Assembly: GCA_011620645.1 (NCBI GenBank)
Contig: WOYS01000057.1
Location: 4,388-60,504 of the forward strand
Length of the DNA stretch: 56,117 nucleotides
Reading direction: 5' to 3'
Source of the DNA: Mycobacterium sp.
GTDB lineage: Bacteria > Actinomycetota > Actinomycetes > Mycobacteriales > Mycobacteriaceae
Shown here: positions 16,328 through 25,024 of the stretch, one piece after another
Position numbering within the stretch: the first letter of the stretch is position 1
Layout of the letters: every line of letters begins with the position of its first letter
Notes under the pieces: model-generated
Told to the model about the DNA's origin: nothing
Database searches by the model: none
What the model saw: the letters and a program-made list of their open reading frames with translations, nothing else
Position numbers and translations under genes: made by a program

Positions 16328-16591
16328 TCATCGATAAACGTCAAGACGATGCGCGATGTGGACAACGCGGACCACAACACGTTCGTCCAAGACCTGATAG
16401 ATCACCCGAAACTCACCCCGCCGAGCCGAGTACCGCCCCTCCAACTGGCCGCGGAGTGGTGTGCCCACTCGTTGAGGATTCTCTGCGAGAGGACCTCGGA
16501 TGAACTCCCAGCATGCGACGGCCACTGCCTGGGGCAGCAGATCGGTGAGCGCCTTCTTCGCAGCTGTCGTCAACTCAATTCGATACGTCAC
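16328..16591 (-). CDS. relE: RelE-family toxin
   Basis: An 87-residue basic protein with the RelE/ParE fold pattern: an N-terminal strand (YRIELTTAAKKAL), a helical middle (ACWEFIRGPLAENPQRVG), and the C-terminal strands PLRGQLEGRYSARRGEFRVIYQV and VVVRVVHIAHR. The Arg residues and the GRYSARRGEFR region are typical of the ribosome-dependent mRNA endonucleases. ATG 16591 overlaps the antitoxin stop (ATGA), so the toxin is translationally coupled to it. The pair lies directly beside ychF, a position that in M. tuberculosis is held by a VapBC pair. Confidence 0.88.
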   Translation of the reverse strand: MTYRIELTTAAKKALTDLLPQAVAVACWEFIRGPLAENPQRVGTPLRGQLEGRYSARRGEFRVIYQVLDERVVVRVVHIAHRLDVYR

Positions 16592-16872
16592 CGCGGGAGT
16601 CGCCCGGCGGCACGCATCTCCTCTGTCACCTGGTCGAGTGTATGGAGCTCGCCGCTTTCCGCCTCAGCCTCGGCTTCTCGAACTTCGCGCATCAGTTCCT
16701 GATCGCCAAGGACCGCCAAAGTCTCCATTATCGAGTCAAAGTCGTCCGCACTGAGAATCACAGCTGCGCAGCGACCCTGCCTTGTGACCTCGATGCGCTC
16801 GTGCGTTCGGACCGCCTCCTCAACCAACTTCGAGAGGTTGGCCCTAACTTCGGAAAGGGGAAGCGTCGGCAC
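16588..16872 (-). CDS. relB: RelB/Phd-type antitoxin
   Basis: A 94-residue protein. The N-terminal half (PLSEVRANLSKLVEEAVRTH, then IEVTRQGRCAAVILSADD) is the Phd/YefM-type DNA-binding fold, and the acidic C-terminal helix (REVREAEAEAESGELHTLDQ) would wrap the toxin. GTG 16872 is chosen because homologues start there and because a TAGTAT -10 box lies seven bases upstream (16885-16880) with no ribosome site, fitting a leaderless mRNA. Longer in-frame starts up to 16929 would enter the spacer before ychF. Such antitoxins repress their own operon. Confidence 0.85.
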   Translation of the reverse strand: MPTLPLSEVRANLSKLVEEAVRTHERIEVTRQGRCAAVILSADDFDSIMETLAVLGDQELMREVREAEAEAESGELHTLDQVTEEMRAAGRLPR

Positions 16873-16932
16873 GTACAGAATACTAGCGCGTCTGGGCGGA
16901 GTCCCTGCGTTTCGCTTCGAGCCGCGCATGCT

Positions 16933-18006
16933 TCAGACGTTGAACCGGAACTCCACCACATCCCCGTCCGCCATCACGTAGTCCTTGCCCTCCATCCGGA
17001 CCTTGCCGGCAGCCTTGGCCGCGGCCATCGAGCCGGCCTCCACCAGGTCGGCGAAGGACACGATCTCGGCCTTGATGAAGCCCTTCTCGAAATCGGTGTG
17101 GATCACCCCGGCCGCCTTCGGTGCGGTGTCGCCGCGGTGAATCGTCCACGCGCGGGACTCTTTTGGCCCGGCGGTCAGATAGGTCTGCAGGTTCAGCGTG
17201 TGAAAACCTGCCCGCGCCAAGGCATCCAGACCGCGTTCGGTCTGCCCGATCGACTCCAGCAACTCGGCCGCCGACTCGTCGTCGAGCTCGATCAGCTCCG
17301 ACTCGATCTTGGCGTCCAGGAACACCGCATCCGCAGGGGCCACCAGCGCACGCAGCTCGGCCTGCTTGGCCTTATCGGTGAGCACCGCTTCGTCGGCGTT
17401 GAAGACGTACAGGAACGGCTTGGTGGTCATCAGATTCAGCTCGCGCAACAACGACACATCGGTTCCGGCCGAGAAAAGCGTCTTACCGGTGTCGAGCACC
17501 GCCTGCGCCGCCACCGCCGCCTCCAGCACGGCCTTGCGGTCCTTGTTGGTGCGCGCCTCCTTCTCCAGCCGCGGCACCGCCTTCTCCAGCGTCTGCATAT
17601 CGGCCAGGATCAGCTCGGTCTCGATGACCTCGATGTCCGATCGCGGGTCCACCCGGCCGTCGACGTGCACCACATCGTCATCGGCGAACGCCCGCACCAC
17701 CTGACAGATGGCATCGCATTCGCGGATGTTGGCCAGGAATTTATTGCCCAGCCCTGCGCCCTGGGACGCACCCTTGACGATGCCGGCGATATCGACGAAT
17801 GTCACCGGCGCCGGCACCGTCTTCTCCGAGCCGAAGATCTCGGCGAGTTTGTCCAGGCGAGGGTCGGGCAGCGCCACCACACCCTCGTTGGGCTCGATCG
17901 TCGCGAACGGGTAGTTCGCCGCCAGCACGTCATTGCGCGTCAGCGCGTTGAAAAGGGTCGACTTGCCGACGTTGGGGAGACCGACGATTCCGAGGTTCAA
18001 GCTCAC
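16933..18006 (-). CDS. ychF: YchF/Ola1 family ribosome-associated P-loop ATPase/GTPase
   Basis: A 357-residue protein of full family length. G1 is GLPNVGKST (9-17), the YchF fingerprint ANYPFATIEPNEGVV follows, G3 is DIAGIVKGAS, G4 is the altered NADE instead of NKxD (which explains the family's ATP preference), and a C-terminal TGS domain ends in DGDVVEFRFNV. YchF binds the ribosome and modulates translation and stress responses. The start is GTG 18006. The RelBE pair follows it on the same strand, 60 bp on, with its own promoter. Confidence 0.96.
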   Translation of the reverse strand: MSLNLGIVGLPNVGKSTLFNALTRNDVLAANYPFATIEPNEGVVALPDPRLDKLAEIFGSEKTVPAPVTFVDIAGIVKGASQGAGLGNKFLANIRECDAICQVVRAFADDDVVHVDGRVDPRSDIEVIETELILADMQTLEKAVPRLEKEARTNKDRKAVLEAAVAAQAVLDTGKTLFSAGTDVSLLRELNLMTTKPFLYVFNADEAVLTDKAKQAELRALVAPADAVFLDAKIESELIELDDESAAELLESIGQTERGLDALARAGFHTLNLQTYLTAGPKESRAWTIHRGDTAPKAAGVIHTDFEKGFIKAEIVSFADLVEAGSMAAAKAAGKVRMEGKDYVMADGDVVEFRFNV

Positions 18007-18068
18007 GAACTCCAGAGTCTAAGGGTTGTGACCGGCTCCTCAGCGCGTGCTGGCAGCCGAGCGGCAGT

Positions 18069-19211
18069 ATGAGCCGGTACGGTCAACATGTGTCAGGTCA
18101 GTCCGCCGAGCCGACGGAGCCGGCGACCCGCCGTTCCGCGCGCCCCCGCTTGCAGGGGTTGCTGTCCGGGCTTCCGCCGGGACTACCGGGTTTCCCGTCC
18201 GGATTGCCCTGGTGGGGCGCCACCCTGCTGGCGGTGACGGCGACGGCAGTCGGTCTCGCCTATGACGCGGGCGCGGGCAACAAGGAACTCGGCGCCGTGT
18301 TCTCCACCTTGTACGTGCTGGGCTGCCTGGCCGCGGTGCTCCTGGTCCGCCGCAGCGGCCTGTTCACCGCCGTCATCCAGCCCCCGCTCATCCTGTTCAT
18401 CGCCGTGCCGACCGCATACTTCCTGTTCCACGGCGGCCAGCTCGGCGGTCTCAAGGACATCCTGATCAACTGCGGTTATCCGCTCATCGAGCGGTTCCCG
18501 CTGATGTTCTTCACGTCCGCAGCGGTCCTGCTCGTCGGCATGGCGCGGTGGTACTTCGACCGTGGCGCGAGTCATGGCGAGGACGCAGCCGCCGATGTCG
18601 CCCCGCCGGTCGAGACGCCGCGCCGCGCGGCCCGCCGGTTCGCCGGCGCAGCACTGCCGGTCGATGGGGACGACGAGATCGCCAAACCGCGCCGGCCGCG
18701 TCGCGAGCCTGCCGACCCCTACGAGCGCCCGCGCCGTCCGCGCACCGCTGAGCCCTCACATGCTCGTCATAATCGCCCGCCCGAATCCGACATCGCCGCC
18801 TCGGCCGCGGCAGCCGATCGTCGCGAACGGGCCGCGGCCCGTGAGCGGTCAGGCCGGCCGCGCCGACAGGGCGAGCCGCCCGCAGATCCGGCCCATCAGC
18901 CGCGTCGCGCGCGCGAGCCCCGGGATCCGCGTGAGCCCCGCCGCACCCCGCCCCCGACGCGCGGCGCGTATGACTCCCCCGACCCCTATGAGCGTCCACG
19001 GCGCCGGCCCGGGCCCGACGGCTACGAACCTGGCTACGGGGCACGCCCCGACGACCGGGCGGATCCCTACCAGGAACGGCCGCGCCGCTCGGCGTCCGAC
19101 AGCAGCCATCACCCGGTGTCCCGCGTGCGCTACCGCAGCACCGACGAGGAACGCCACACCGAGCACCGCGCCCGGCCGCGCAACGGCCACCATCGGGATA
19201 GCGACTACTGA
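18069..19211 (+). CDS. Membrane protein with DUF6542-type domain and long basic tail
   Basis: A 380-residue protein, equivalent in position to Rv1111c. Residues about 45-160 contain four membrane helices (WWGATLLAVTATAVGLAY, LGCLAAVLLV, PLILFIAVPTAYFLF, MFFTSAAVLLVGMARWYF). The remaining 220 residues are low-complexity and rich in Arg, Pro, Asp and Ala with repeated DPYERPRR motifs, so they are probably disordered and cytoplasmic. No enzymatic motif is visible. It is divergent from ychF and convergent with ispH; conserved placement in mycobacteria is recalled knowledge. Confidence 0.82.
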   Translation: MSRYGQHVSGQSAEPTEPATRRSARPRLQGLLSGLPPGLPGFPSGLPWWGATLLAVTATAVGLAYDAGAGNKELGAVFSTLYVLGCLAAVLLVRRSGLFTAVIQPPLILFIAVPTAYFLFHGGQLGGLKDILINCGYPLIERFPLMFFTSAAVLLVGMARWYFDRGASHGEDAAADVAPPVETPRRAARRFAGAALPVDGDDEIAKPRRPRREPADPYERPRRPRTAEPSHARHNRPPESDIAASAAAADRRERAAARERSGRPRRQGEPPADPAHQPRRAREPRDPREPRRTPPPTRGAYDSPDPYERPRRRPGPDGYEPGYGARPDDRADPYQERPRRSASDSSHHPVSRVRYRSTDEERHTEHRARPRNGHHRDSDY

Positions 19212-19313
19212 TGGCGCTTCTCGTCGAGCGTGAACGTAGTGTTGCGTGGTCCGCCGGATGCCGACGAACCACCCAGACGGCCTCGGGACTCGAACGTCCC
19301 CCGTTATCCCCGA

Positions 19314-20315
19314 CTATCTCCGTGGCGGGCGGATCTCGCGGGGCAGGGCGAACACGAGTGTCTCGTTGGCCGTCGTCACCGGTTGCACGGTGTCGTAGCC
19401 GTATTCGGCGAGCCGGTCCAGTACGCCGCGCACCAGGATTTCGGGCACCGATGCGCCGGAGGTGACACCGACGGTCGTGACGCCGGAGAACCAGGCCGGG
19501 TCGATATCGTCGGCGAAGTCCACCAGGTAGGAGCTCTGCGAACCGGCGCCGAGCGCGACCTCGACCAGGCGCACCGAGTTGGACGAGTTCTTCGAGCCGA
19601 CCACGATCACCAGCTCGCACTCCGGTGCCATGGCTTTCACCGCGACCTGACGGTTCTGGGTGGCGTAGCAGATGTCATCGCTGGGCGGATCCTGCAGCGT
19701 CGGGAACTTCTCCCGCAGCCGGCGCACCGTCTCCATCGTCTCGTCGACGCTCAGCGTTGTCTGCGACAGCCAGATCACCTTGTTCGGGTCGCGCACGACG
19801 ACCTTGTCCACGGCGTCCGGGTTGTCGACGACCTGGACGTGGTCCGGTGCCTCACCGGCGGTGCCGACGACCTCTTCGTGTCCTTCGTGGCCGACGAGCA
19901 GGATGTCGTAGTCGTCACGGGCGAAGCGCTTGGCCTCGTTGTGCACCTTGGTCACCAGCGGGCACGTCGCATCGATGGTCTGTAGGTTGCGGGCGGCGGC
20001 CTCGACGTGGACGGTCGGCGCGACCCCGTGCGCGGAGAACACCACAATGGCACCCTCGGGGACCTCATCGGTCTGCTCGACGAAGATCGCCCCGGCCTTG
20101 GCCAGCGTGTCCACCACGTAGCGGTTGTGCACGATCTCATGACGCACGTAGATCGGCGCGCCATGCTTCTCCAGGGCGCGTTCGACGGTCTCGACGGCGC
20201 GGTCCACGCCCGCGCAGTAGCCGCGCGGCTCGGCAAGCAGGACGCGTTTACCCACCATCCGCGAAGTGACCGAGCTGGCGGCGCCCGGAATTCCGATGTT
20301 GACGGTTGGTGGCAT
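19314..20315 (-). CDS. ispH: 4-hydroxy-3-methylbut-2-enyl diphosphate reductase
   Basis: A 333-residue IspH (LytB) enzyme, the last step of the MEP pathway giving IPP and DMAPP. The three [4Fe-4S] cysteines are C34 ([11 protein letters not shown]), C118 ([11 protein letters not shown]) and C216 ([10 protein letters not shown]); the substrate-binding SAHGV and [11 protein letters not shown] segments are present. ATG 20315 ([11 protein letters not shown]) is used; the in-frame extension toward 20447 lies inside the divergent gene's leader. It faces the lipid-droplet-associated gene divergently. Isoprenoid supply links it loosely to the Z-prenyl synthase at 34.7 kb. Confidence 0.96.
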   Translation of the reverse strand: MPPTVNIGIPGAASSVTSRMVGKRVLLAEPRGYCAGVDRAVETVERALEKHGAPIYVRHEIVHNRYVVDTLAKAGAIFVEQTDEVPEGAIVVFSAHGVAPTVHVEAAARNLQTIDATCPLVTKVHNEAKRFARDDYDILLVGHEGHEEVVGTAGEAPDHVQVVDNPDAVDKVVVRDPNKVIWLSQTTLSVDETMETVRRLREKFPTLQDPPSDDICYATQNRQVAVKAMAPECELVIVVGSKNSSNSVRLVEVALGAGSQSSYLVDFADDIDPAWFSGVTTVGVTSGASVPEILVRGVLDRLAEYGYDTVQPVTTANETLVFALPREIRPPRR

Positions 20316-20368
20316 GCAACGAGGGTACTTACCCGCACCCACCCCCGGCCAGCCGTAGGCTGGCACCC

Positions 20369-20941
20369 ATGGCAACAGCACCCTACGGAGTCCGACTGCT
20401 GGTGGGCGCGGCGGTGACCGCCCTGGACGAGACGCGCAAGCTTCCACAGACGATCCTGACCTACCCGATGACGGTGGCCAGCCGGCTCGCCCATCTGGTG
20501 ATGAAGGTGCAACAGGACGTCGCCGATCTGGTGAACCGCGGCGACGAGGCCCTGGAGGACCTGTTCCCGCCCAGGGACGAGCAGCCGGAGTGGGCCACCT
20601 TCGACGAGGACCTGTCCGACGGCCCGTTCACCAATCTTTCGGATGACGATGGCGTGGTCGATATCTCCGTGTCGCGCCGCACCGAAGGCAGGTTCGCGCT
20701 CTTCAGCGAGGGCGAACCCGAGCAGAACGCGTCCCCGGCAGCGTCCACCAACGGCGCCGCACCGGGCATCGTCGACGAACTCGGCTACGAATCGCTGACG
20801 CTGGCGCAGTTACGCTCCCGGCTGACCTCGCTGAAGGTCGCCGACCTGGAGGCCCTGCTGACCTTCGAGGAAGCCAACAAGGCCCGCGCACCGTTCCAGA
20901 CGTTGCTCGCCAACAGGATCACCCGCGCGTCGGCGAAGTGA
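20369..20941 (+). CDS. Lipid-droplet-associated protein (Rv1109c-type)
   Basis: A 190-residue protein with an amphipathic N-terminal segment ([20 protein letters not shown] and [20 protein letters not shown], about 7-54), an acidic middle and a C-terminal helix-turn-helix-like SAP-type segment ([20 protein letters not shown], then [17 protein letters not shown]). In databases the mycobacterial homologue is called lipid-droplet-associated; the amphipathic start fits surface binding to neutral-lipid droplets. The stop overlaps the xseA GTG by four bases (GTGA), so it is coupled to exonuclease VII genes for no obvious functional reason. Confidence 0.78.
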   Translation: MATAPYGVRLLVGAAVTALDETRKLPQTILTYPMTVASRLAHLVMKVQQDVADLVNRGDEALEDLFPPRDEQPEWATFDEDLSDGPFTNLSDDDGVVDISVSRRTEGRFALFSEGEPEQNASPAASTNGAAPGIVDELGYESLTLAQLRSRLTSLKVADLEALLTFEEANKARAPFQTLLANRITRASAK

Positions 20942-22176
20942 GCGATCCCGGTCAGTCTCCGGAGAATCCGTGGCCGGTGCGCGCCGTCGCGACCCGGGTG
21001 GCCAAGTGGATCGACCGGCTCGGCACGGTGTGGGTCGAGGGCCAGATCGCCCAGCTGACCGTGCGCCCAGGCTCGTCGACAGCGTTCCTCGTGCTGCGCG
21101 ACCCGGCCGCCGATATGTCGCTGTCGATGACCTGCCCGCGTGACCTGGTGGTCAACGCCCCGGTGAAACTCGCCGAGGGCGTGCAGGTGATCGTCTTCGG
21201 CAAACCGCAGTTCCACACCGCACGGGGCAGCTTCTCGTTGCGGCTCAGCGATATTCGCGCCGTCGGGGTGGGCGAACTGCTCGCCCGTATCGAGCGGCTG
21301 CGCAGGCTGCTCGAAGCCGAAGGCCTGTTCGATTCCCGACTCAAACGTCCAATCCCGTTCCTGCCCAACACCATCGGCCTCATCACCGGACGTGCGTCGG
21401 CCGCCGAACACGATGTCATGGCGATCGCCTCCGGCCGGTGGCTTGCCGTGCAATTCGCGGTGCGCAACACCGCCGTGCAGGGCCCGAATGCGGTCGCCCA
21501 GATCGTCGAAGCGCTGGCAGCACTGGACGCCGACCCACACGTGGACGTCATCATCATCGCCCGCGGCGGCGGCAGCGTTGAGGACCTGCTGCCGTTTTCC
21601 GACGAGACCCTGTGCCGGGCCATCGCCGCGTGCACCACACCGGTGATCAGCGCGGTCGGCCACCAGCCCGACAACCCGATCTGCGATCTGGTCGCCGATC
21701 TGCGGGCGGCCACCCCGACCGATGCGGCCAAACGGGTGGTTCCCGACGCCGCCGCCGAGCAGGCCCAGGTCGGCGACCTGCGCAGGCGCAGCGCCCAGGC
21801 CCTGCACAACTGGGTTCGCCGCGAACAGCACACCCTCGATCAACTGCGTTCCCGGCCGGTGCTGGCCAGGCCGTTGCAGGCCCTCGAGGCTCGCGCGGAG
21901 GAGGTGCACCGGGCCCGGCGCACCGCTCGCCGGGACATCAGCAGGCTGATCTCCGCAGAAAGCGACCGCCTCGAGCACCTGACAGCCAGACTCGGCACGC
22001 TGGGGCCTGCGGCCACCCTGGCCCGCGGTTACGCCGTCGTACAGGTCGTGGACCCCTCAGGCGAACGGCCGATCCTCAGATCCGTCGACGACGCGCCGGC
22101 GGGCAGGCGGCTGCGGGTACGTGTCGCCGACGGTGCCGTCACAGCAGTGAGCGAGGGTGCGGATGAAGCCCACTAG
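20938..22176 (+). CDS. xseA: Exodeoxyribonuclease VII large subunit
   Basis: A 412-residue XseA. An N-terminal OB-fold binds single-stranded DNA ([20 protein letters not shown], about 30-50), followed by the nuclease core with [34 protein letters not shown] and [20 protein letters not shown] (about 145-260), then a long coiled-coil region that binds small subunits (about 270-360) and a short C-terminal domain (ARGYAVVQ). It degrades single-stranded DNA in both directions. It starts at GTG 20938 and overlaps xseB. Confidence 0.95.
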   Translation: MSDPGQSPENPWPVRAVATRVAKWIDRLGTVWVEGQIAQLTVRPGSSTAFLVLRDPAADMSLSMTCPRDLVVNAPVKLAEGVQVIVFGKPQFHTARGSFSLRLSDIRAVGVGELLARIERLRRLLEAEGLFDSRLKRPIPFLPNTIGLITGRASAAEHDVMAIASGRWLAVQFAVRNTAVQGPNAVAQIVEALAALDADPHVDVIIIARGGGSVEDLLPFSDETLCRAIAACTTPVISAVGHQPDNPICDLVADLRAATPTDAAKRVVPDAAAEQAQVGDLRRRSAQALHNWVRREQHTLDQLRSRPVLARPLQALEARAEEVHRARRTARRDISRLISAESDRLEHLTARLGTLGPAATLARGYAVVQVVDPSGERPILRSVDDAPAGRRLRVRVADGAVTAVSEGADEAH

Positions 22177-22375
22177 TCAAATGGGATACGAAGAGGCGCG
22201 CGACGAGCTGATCGAGGTGGTGCAGCAGCTCGAACATGGCGGGCTCGACCTGGATGCCTCGCTGAAGCTCTGGGAACGGGGCGAAGAGCTGGCCAAACGG
22301 TGCGAGGAGCACCTCGCCGGGGCACGCAAGAAGGTGGCCGACACCCTGGCCGCGAGCGAGTCCGAAGAAGGTTGA
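22163..22375 (+). CDS. xseB: Exodeoxyribonuclease VII small subunit
   Basis: A 70-residue helical hairpin protein ([40 protein letters not shown]), the standard XseB pattern; several copies coat the XseA coiled coil. ATG 22163 ([12 protein letters not shown]) lies inside the last codons of xseA; GTG 22157 is a possible alternative. In M. tuberculosis the next gene is a 3-beta-hydroxysteroid dehydrogenase (Rv1106c); here a hairpin terminator and a convergent gene follow instead. Confidence 0.94.
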   Translation: MKPTSQMGYEEARDELIEVVQQLEHGGLDLDASLKLWERGEELAKRCEEHLAGARKKVADTLAASESEEG

Positions 22376-22394
22376 CGGCCCCCGGAAATGGTCA

Positions 22395-22423
22395 AGGCCG
22401 GCGACGCTGTAGCGTCCCGGCCT
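22395..22423. terminator. Hairpin terminator after xseB
   Basis: AGGCCGGcGACGC with loop TGTA and GCGTCCCGGCCT forms a 12-bp stem with a single bulged C. It lies 20 bp after the xseB stop and 78 bp before the stop of the convergent DUF5994 gene. There is no real U-tract, so termination strength is uncertain. Confidence 0.65.
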
Positions 22424-22500
22424 CTGGCTTCCCGCACGGCGTCTACAGTGCCGGGGAAGCTTGGTGACGAGTTTACGTCACCGACCAGGCCGGACCCAAA

Positions 22501-22953
22501 TCAGCCCATCCGCTCGTGTGCGGCGGGGTGGCCGCTGACGACGGTCCGCAGCATGCGCACCGTCATCGGTTGCGCCGCACCTGAGACCGTCTTGAGCAAC
22601 TCGCGCGCACGCTCGGCATCGGTCTCCGGTGGCACCACGTACAGCAGCGCATTACGGGTATGGGTGCCGACCACGAAGATGGTGTCCCTGGCGACCAGCG
22701 AGTAGCGATCCACCGAGATCACCGACGAGCCGCGAATGACCCGGGACGGCGCAGACGGGAACAGGCTCGGGTCGTACAACACTCGGTGCACGGGGCCGAG
22801 CCAGCGGCCCATCACCGAAATCAGGTCGGGCAGCGTGGTCTTGAGGTTGTATTCCGGCGGCCACCACGCGCCGTCGACGGTGCCCCGCTGCTCGGTGCGA
22901 CCGCATACTGCCAGCCTGGTGGCGGACGGATGCTCGGCTGCGGCGTCGACCAT
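22501..22953 (-). CDS. DUF5994 family protein
   Basis: A protein of about 150 residues if ATG 22953 (MVDAAAEHPSATRL) is used. It carries the DUF5994 pattern: a VDGAWWPPEYNLKTTLPDLI segment, then GPVHRVLYDPSLFP and a late RNALLYVVPPETDAE region. These proteins are common in actinobacteria and have no known function. The start is uncertain because the frame is open to 23094. The gene replaces the 3-beta-hydroxysteroid dehydrogenase found after xseB in M. tuberculosis. Confidence 0.72.
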   Translation of the reverse strand: MVDAAAEHPSATRLAVCGRTEQRGTVDGAWWPPEYNLKTTLPDLISVMGRWLGPVHRVLYDPSLFPSAPSRVIRGSSVISVDRYSLVARDTIFVVGTHTRNALLYVVPPETDAERARELLKTVSGAAQPMTVRMLRTVVSGHPAAHERMG

Positions 22954-23102
22954 CGGCGATGCTCCCGTCACTATCAGAGTGATCGCAGACGGCAACCGAA
23001 TAATCGGGCACGCGAGAAACCCACGATGCCTCCAGCGTAGACCGACATGGCCGCAATCTCGGACCCCTCGCGCAACGGTGACCGAACCTGTCAAATAGAT
23101 CC

Positions 23103-24329
23103 GTGAAAACCGAGTTCACCCTCAGCCAGAAGCGGGCACTGGCGATCGCGACCGTCATCGCGATCCTGTTCGGCGCCTACTTCCTGCGCGGCTACTTCAT
23201 CCTCATCGTGGTCGCGGCCGTGGTGGCCTACCTGTTCGACCCGCTCTACGAGCGGCTGCGCAAACGATTCAGCTCCGGGCTGTCGGCCAGCGTGACCCTG
23301 TTCGCCGCGCTGGCCATCGTGATCATCCCGATCAGCGGTGCGGTGGCGATCGGCGTCATGCAAATCACCACCATGGTGCGCAGCGTCGCCGACTGGGTCG
23401 GCAAGACCGATCTGAGCACGCTGGGTGACCGGTCGTTGCGGGTCGTCAACGATCTGCTCGACCGGCTGCCGTTCCTGAAGAGCACCGACATCACCCCCGA
23501 GCAACTGCAGCACTGGGTGGTCAACTTCGCCCAGCGCGCCGGCGAGTGGGTCCTGCAATTCCTGCAGGGTGCGGCGGGTGACCTGTTCGATGGGCTCACG
23601 GCCGCCATCATCTTCCTCTACGTGTTCATCTCGATACTGGTCAACGGCGACGATCTGCGGCTGTTGATCCGTCGGCTCAACCCGCTCGGCGAGGAGGCCA
23701 CCGACCTGTACCTGGGCAAGATGGCGGCCATGGTGCGCGGGACGGTCCGCGGACAGTTCGTCATCGCGCTGGCCCAGGGTGTCGCCGGGGCGATCTCGAT
23801 CTACATCGCCGGCTTCCACGACGGGTTCTTCATCTTCGCCATCCTGCTGTCGGCGCTGTCGGTGATCCCGCTCGGTGGTGGCGTCGCGACCATCCCGTTC
23901 GGTATCGGGCTGGCGTTGTTCGGCAACGTCATCGGCGGCGTCTTCGTCATCGTCTTCCACCTCATCGTGGTTACCAACATCGACAATGTGTTGCGCCCGA
24001 TCCTGGTCCCCAGGGAAGCCAAGCTCGACTCCGCGCTGATGCTGCTGTCGGTCTTCGCCGGGATCACCATGTTCGGGTTCCTGGGCATCGTCATCGGCCC
24101 GGTGGTGATGATCGTCATCGTCACCACCATCAGCGTGTACCTGTGGGTCTACAAGGGTGTCCCGATGGACATGGGCACCGAGCTGCTGGAGGACCAATCC
24201 GAGAAACCGAGCCGGCTCAGACACTTGATTGCGCGGGCCCGTGCCGGTGCCCGGCGTGACGGCCCGCCATCGGTCGGCGCGGCGGCCGCGACACCGCCGA
24301 TCATCCCCGGACCAGGACCAGGCGACTAG
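23103..24329 (+). CDS. AI-2E/PerM family membrane transporter
   Basis: A 408-residue polytopic membrane protein, the counterpart of Rv1101c. Helices are visible at about 15-50, 60-85, 155-175 and from 205 on in the conserved C-terminal half (GQFVIALAQGVAGAISIYIAG, FIFAILLSALSVIPLGGGV, IPFGIGLALFGNVIGGVFVI, and the family signature NIDNVLRPILVPREAKLDSA). The family was named for TqsA/YdgG but includes Na+/H+ antiporters, so the substrate is open. The start is GTG 23103. Its stop overlaps the convergent DUF4245 gene's stop. Confidence 0.88.
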   Translation: MKTEFTLSQKRALAIATVIAILFGAYFLRGYFILIVVAAVVAYLFDPLYERLRKRFSSGLSASVTLFAALAIVIIPISGAVAIGVMQITTMVRSVADWVGKTDLSTLGDRSLRVVNDLLDRLPFLKSTDITPEQLQHWVVNFAQRAGEWVLQFLQGAAGDLFDGLTAAIIFLYVFISILVNGDDLRLLIRRLNPLGEEATDLYLGKMAAMVRGTVRGQFVIALAQGVAGAISIYIAGFHDGFFIFAILLSALSVIPLGGGVATIPFGIGLALFGNVIGGVFVIVFHLIVVTNIDNVLRPILVPREAKLDSALMLLSVFAGITMFGFLGIVIGPVVMIVIVTTISVYLWVYKGVPMDMGTELLEDQSEKPSRLRHLIARARAGARRDGPPSVGAAAATPPIIPGPGPGD

Positions 24330-24970
24330 ACCGGTAGTGGCGCCTGCGTCTGCACCGCCTTCGCCAGAGTGCGGAAATCGTCCTGCGAGCCGGCACCGGT
24401 GATCGCGATCTGCGCCCGGTCCCCGAGCCGTGTCGTCCAGATCGGCTCCCCCTCGCCCGGCTCGTAGACCACCCAGCTGATGCCGTCGACATCCTGCGCG
24501 CCGGTGGGCACTGCCGCGGGATCGAGGAATCCGACCAGCCTGGCCTCGTCGGCGTTGCTCTGCGTCAGACTCAGGTACATCTTGCTCGGGGCGATGTACC
24601 CCACCCGCGACGTCACGGCCCTGGTCGGCTGGCCGGTCGCCGGGTCGGTGCGCCCACCGTCGATGCCTCCGCGCGTACCCGAATTCGGCTGCCACCCTTG
24701 CGGTAGCACCGGCACCCTGACCGGGAACTTCAGCACCTCGGCATCGGCTTGCAGCGCCGCCGGGGCATCGAATTGCGGCACCCCCCCCTGACCGGGACCA
24801 TTGGGCGCAAACGAGCACATGCCGAGCACCCCGGCCAGCGCGATGCAGACCAGAACCAGCGGCGCCATCGACCAGAACATGTCGCGGCCGTCCTGCAGAA
24901 GCCGGTCCTTGGCGGGGCGGGGAACCGGCACGACGACCGGTGCGTCGGGGTTCGGTTCCGGGGTGCTCAT
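24326..24970 (-). CDS. DUF4245 membrane-anchored protein
   Basis: A 214-residue protein, counterpart of Rv1100: a proline-rich cytoplasmic start, one membrane helix at about 34-55 ([21 protein letters not shown]), then an extracytoplasmic domain with [19 protein letters not shown] and [18 protein letters not shown]. The function is unknown. ATG 24970 has no ribosome site, but GATACT lies seven bases upstream, so the transcript may be leaderless. The same 54-bp gap also carries the glpX promoter, and both genes start almost at their -10 boxes. Confidence 0.85.
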   Translation of the reverse strand: MSTPEPNPDAPVVVPVPRPAKDRLLQDGRDMFWSMAPLVLVCIALAGVLGMCSFAPNGPGQGGVPQFDAPAALQADAEVLKFPVRVPVLPQGWQPNSGTRGGIDGGRTDPATGQPTRAVTSRVGYIAPSKMYLSLTQSNADEARLVGFLDPAAVPTGAQDVDGISWVVYEPGEGEPIWTTRLGDRAQIAITGAGSQDDFRTLAKAVQTQAPLPV

Positions 24971-25024
24971 GACTGCCAGTATCCCAGCTCCCAGACCTCG
25001 ATCCGGCAATGGGACAATCTTCGT
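24971..25024. promoter_or_regulatory. Compact divergent promoter region, DUF4245 gene and glpX
   Basis: In only 54 bp two divergent genes begin. Toward glpX the sequence GACAAT ends six bases before the ATG at 25025; toward the DUF4245 gene GATACT ends seven bases before the ATG at 24970. Neither ATG has a purine-rich ribosome site. This fits two leaderless transcripts whose -35 regions overlap. The assignment rests only on motif spacing. Confidence 0.45.

Noticed and set aside
23091-24818. A 575-codon minus-strand frame opposite the AI-2E transporter
   Set aside because: Asp/His/Arg-rich shadow (runs such as DDDDHHH), no recognisable fold.
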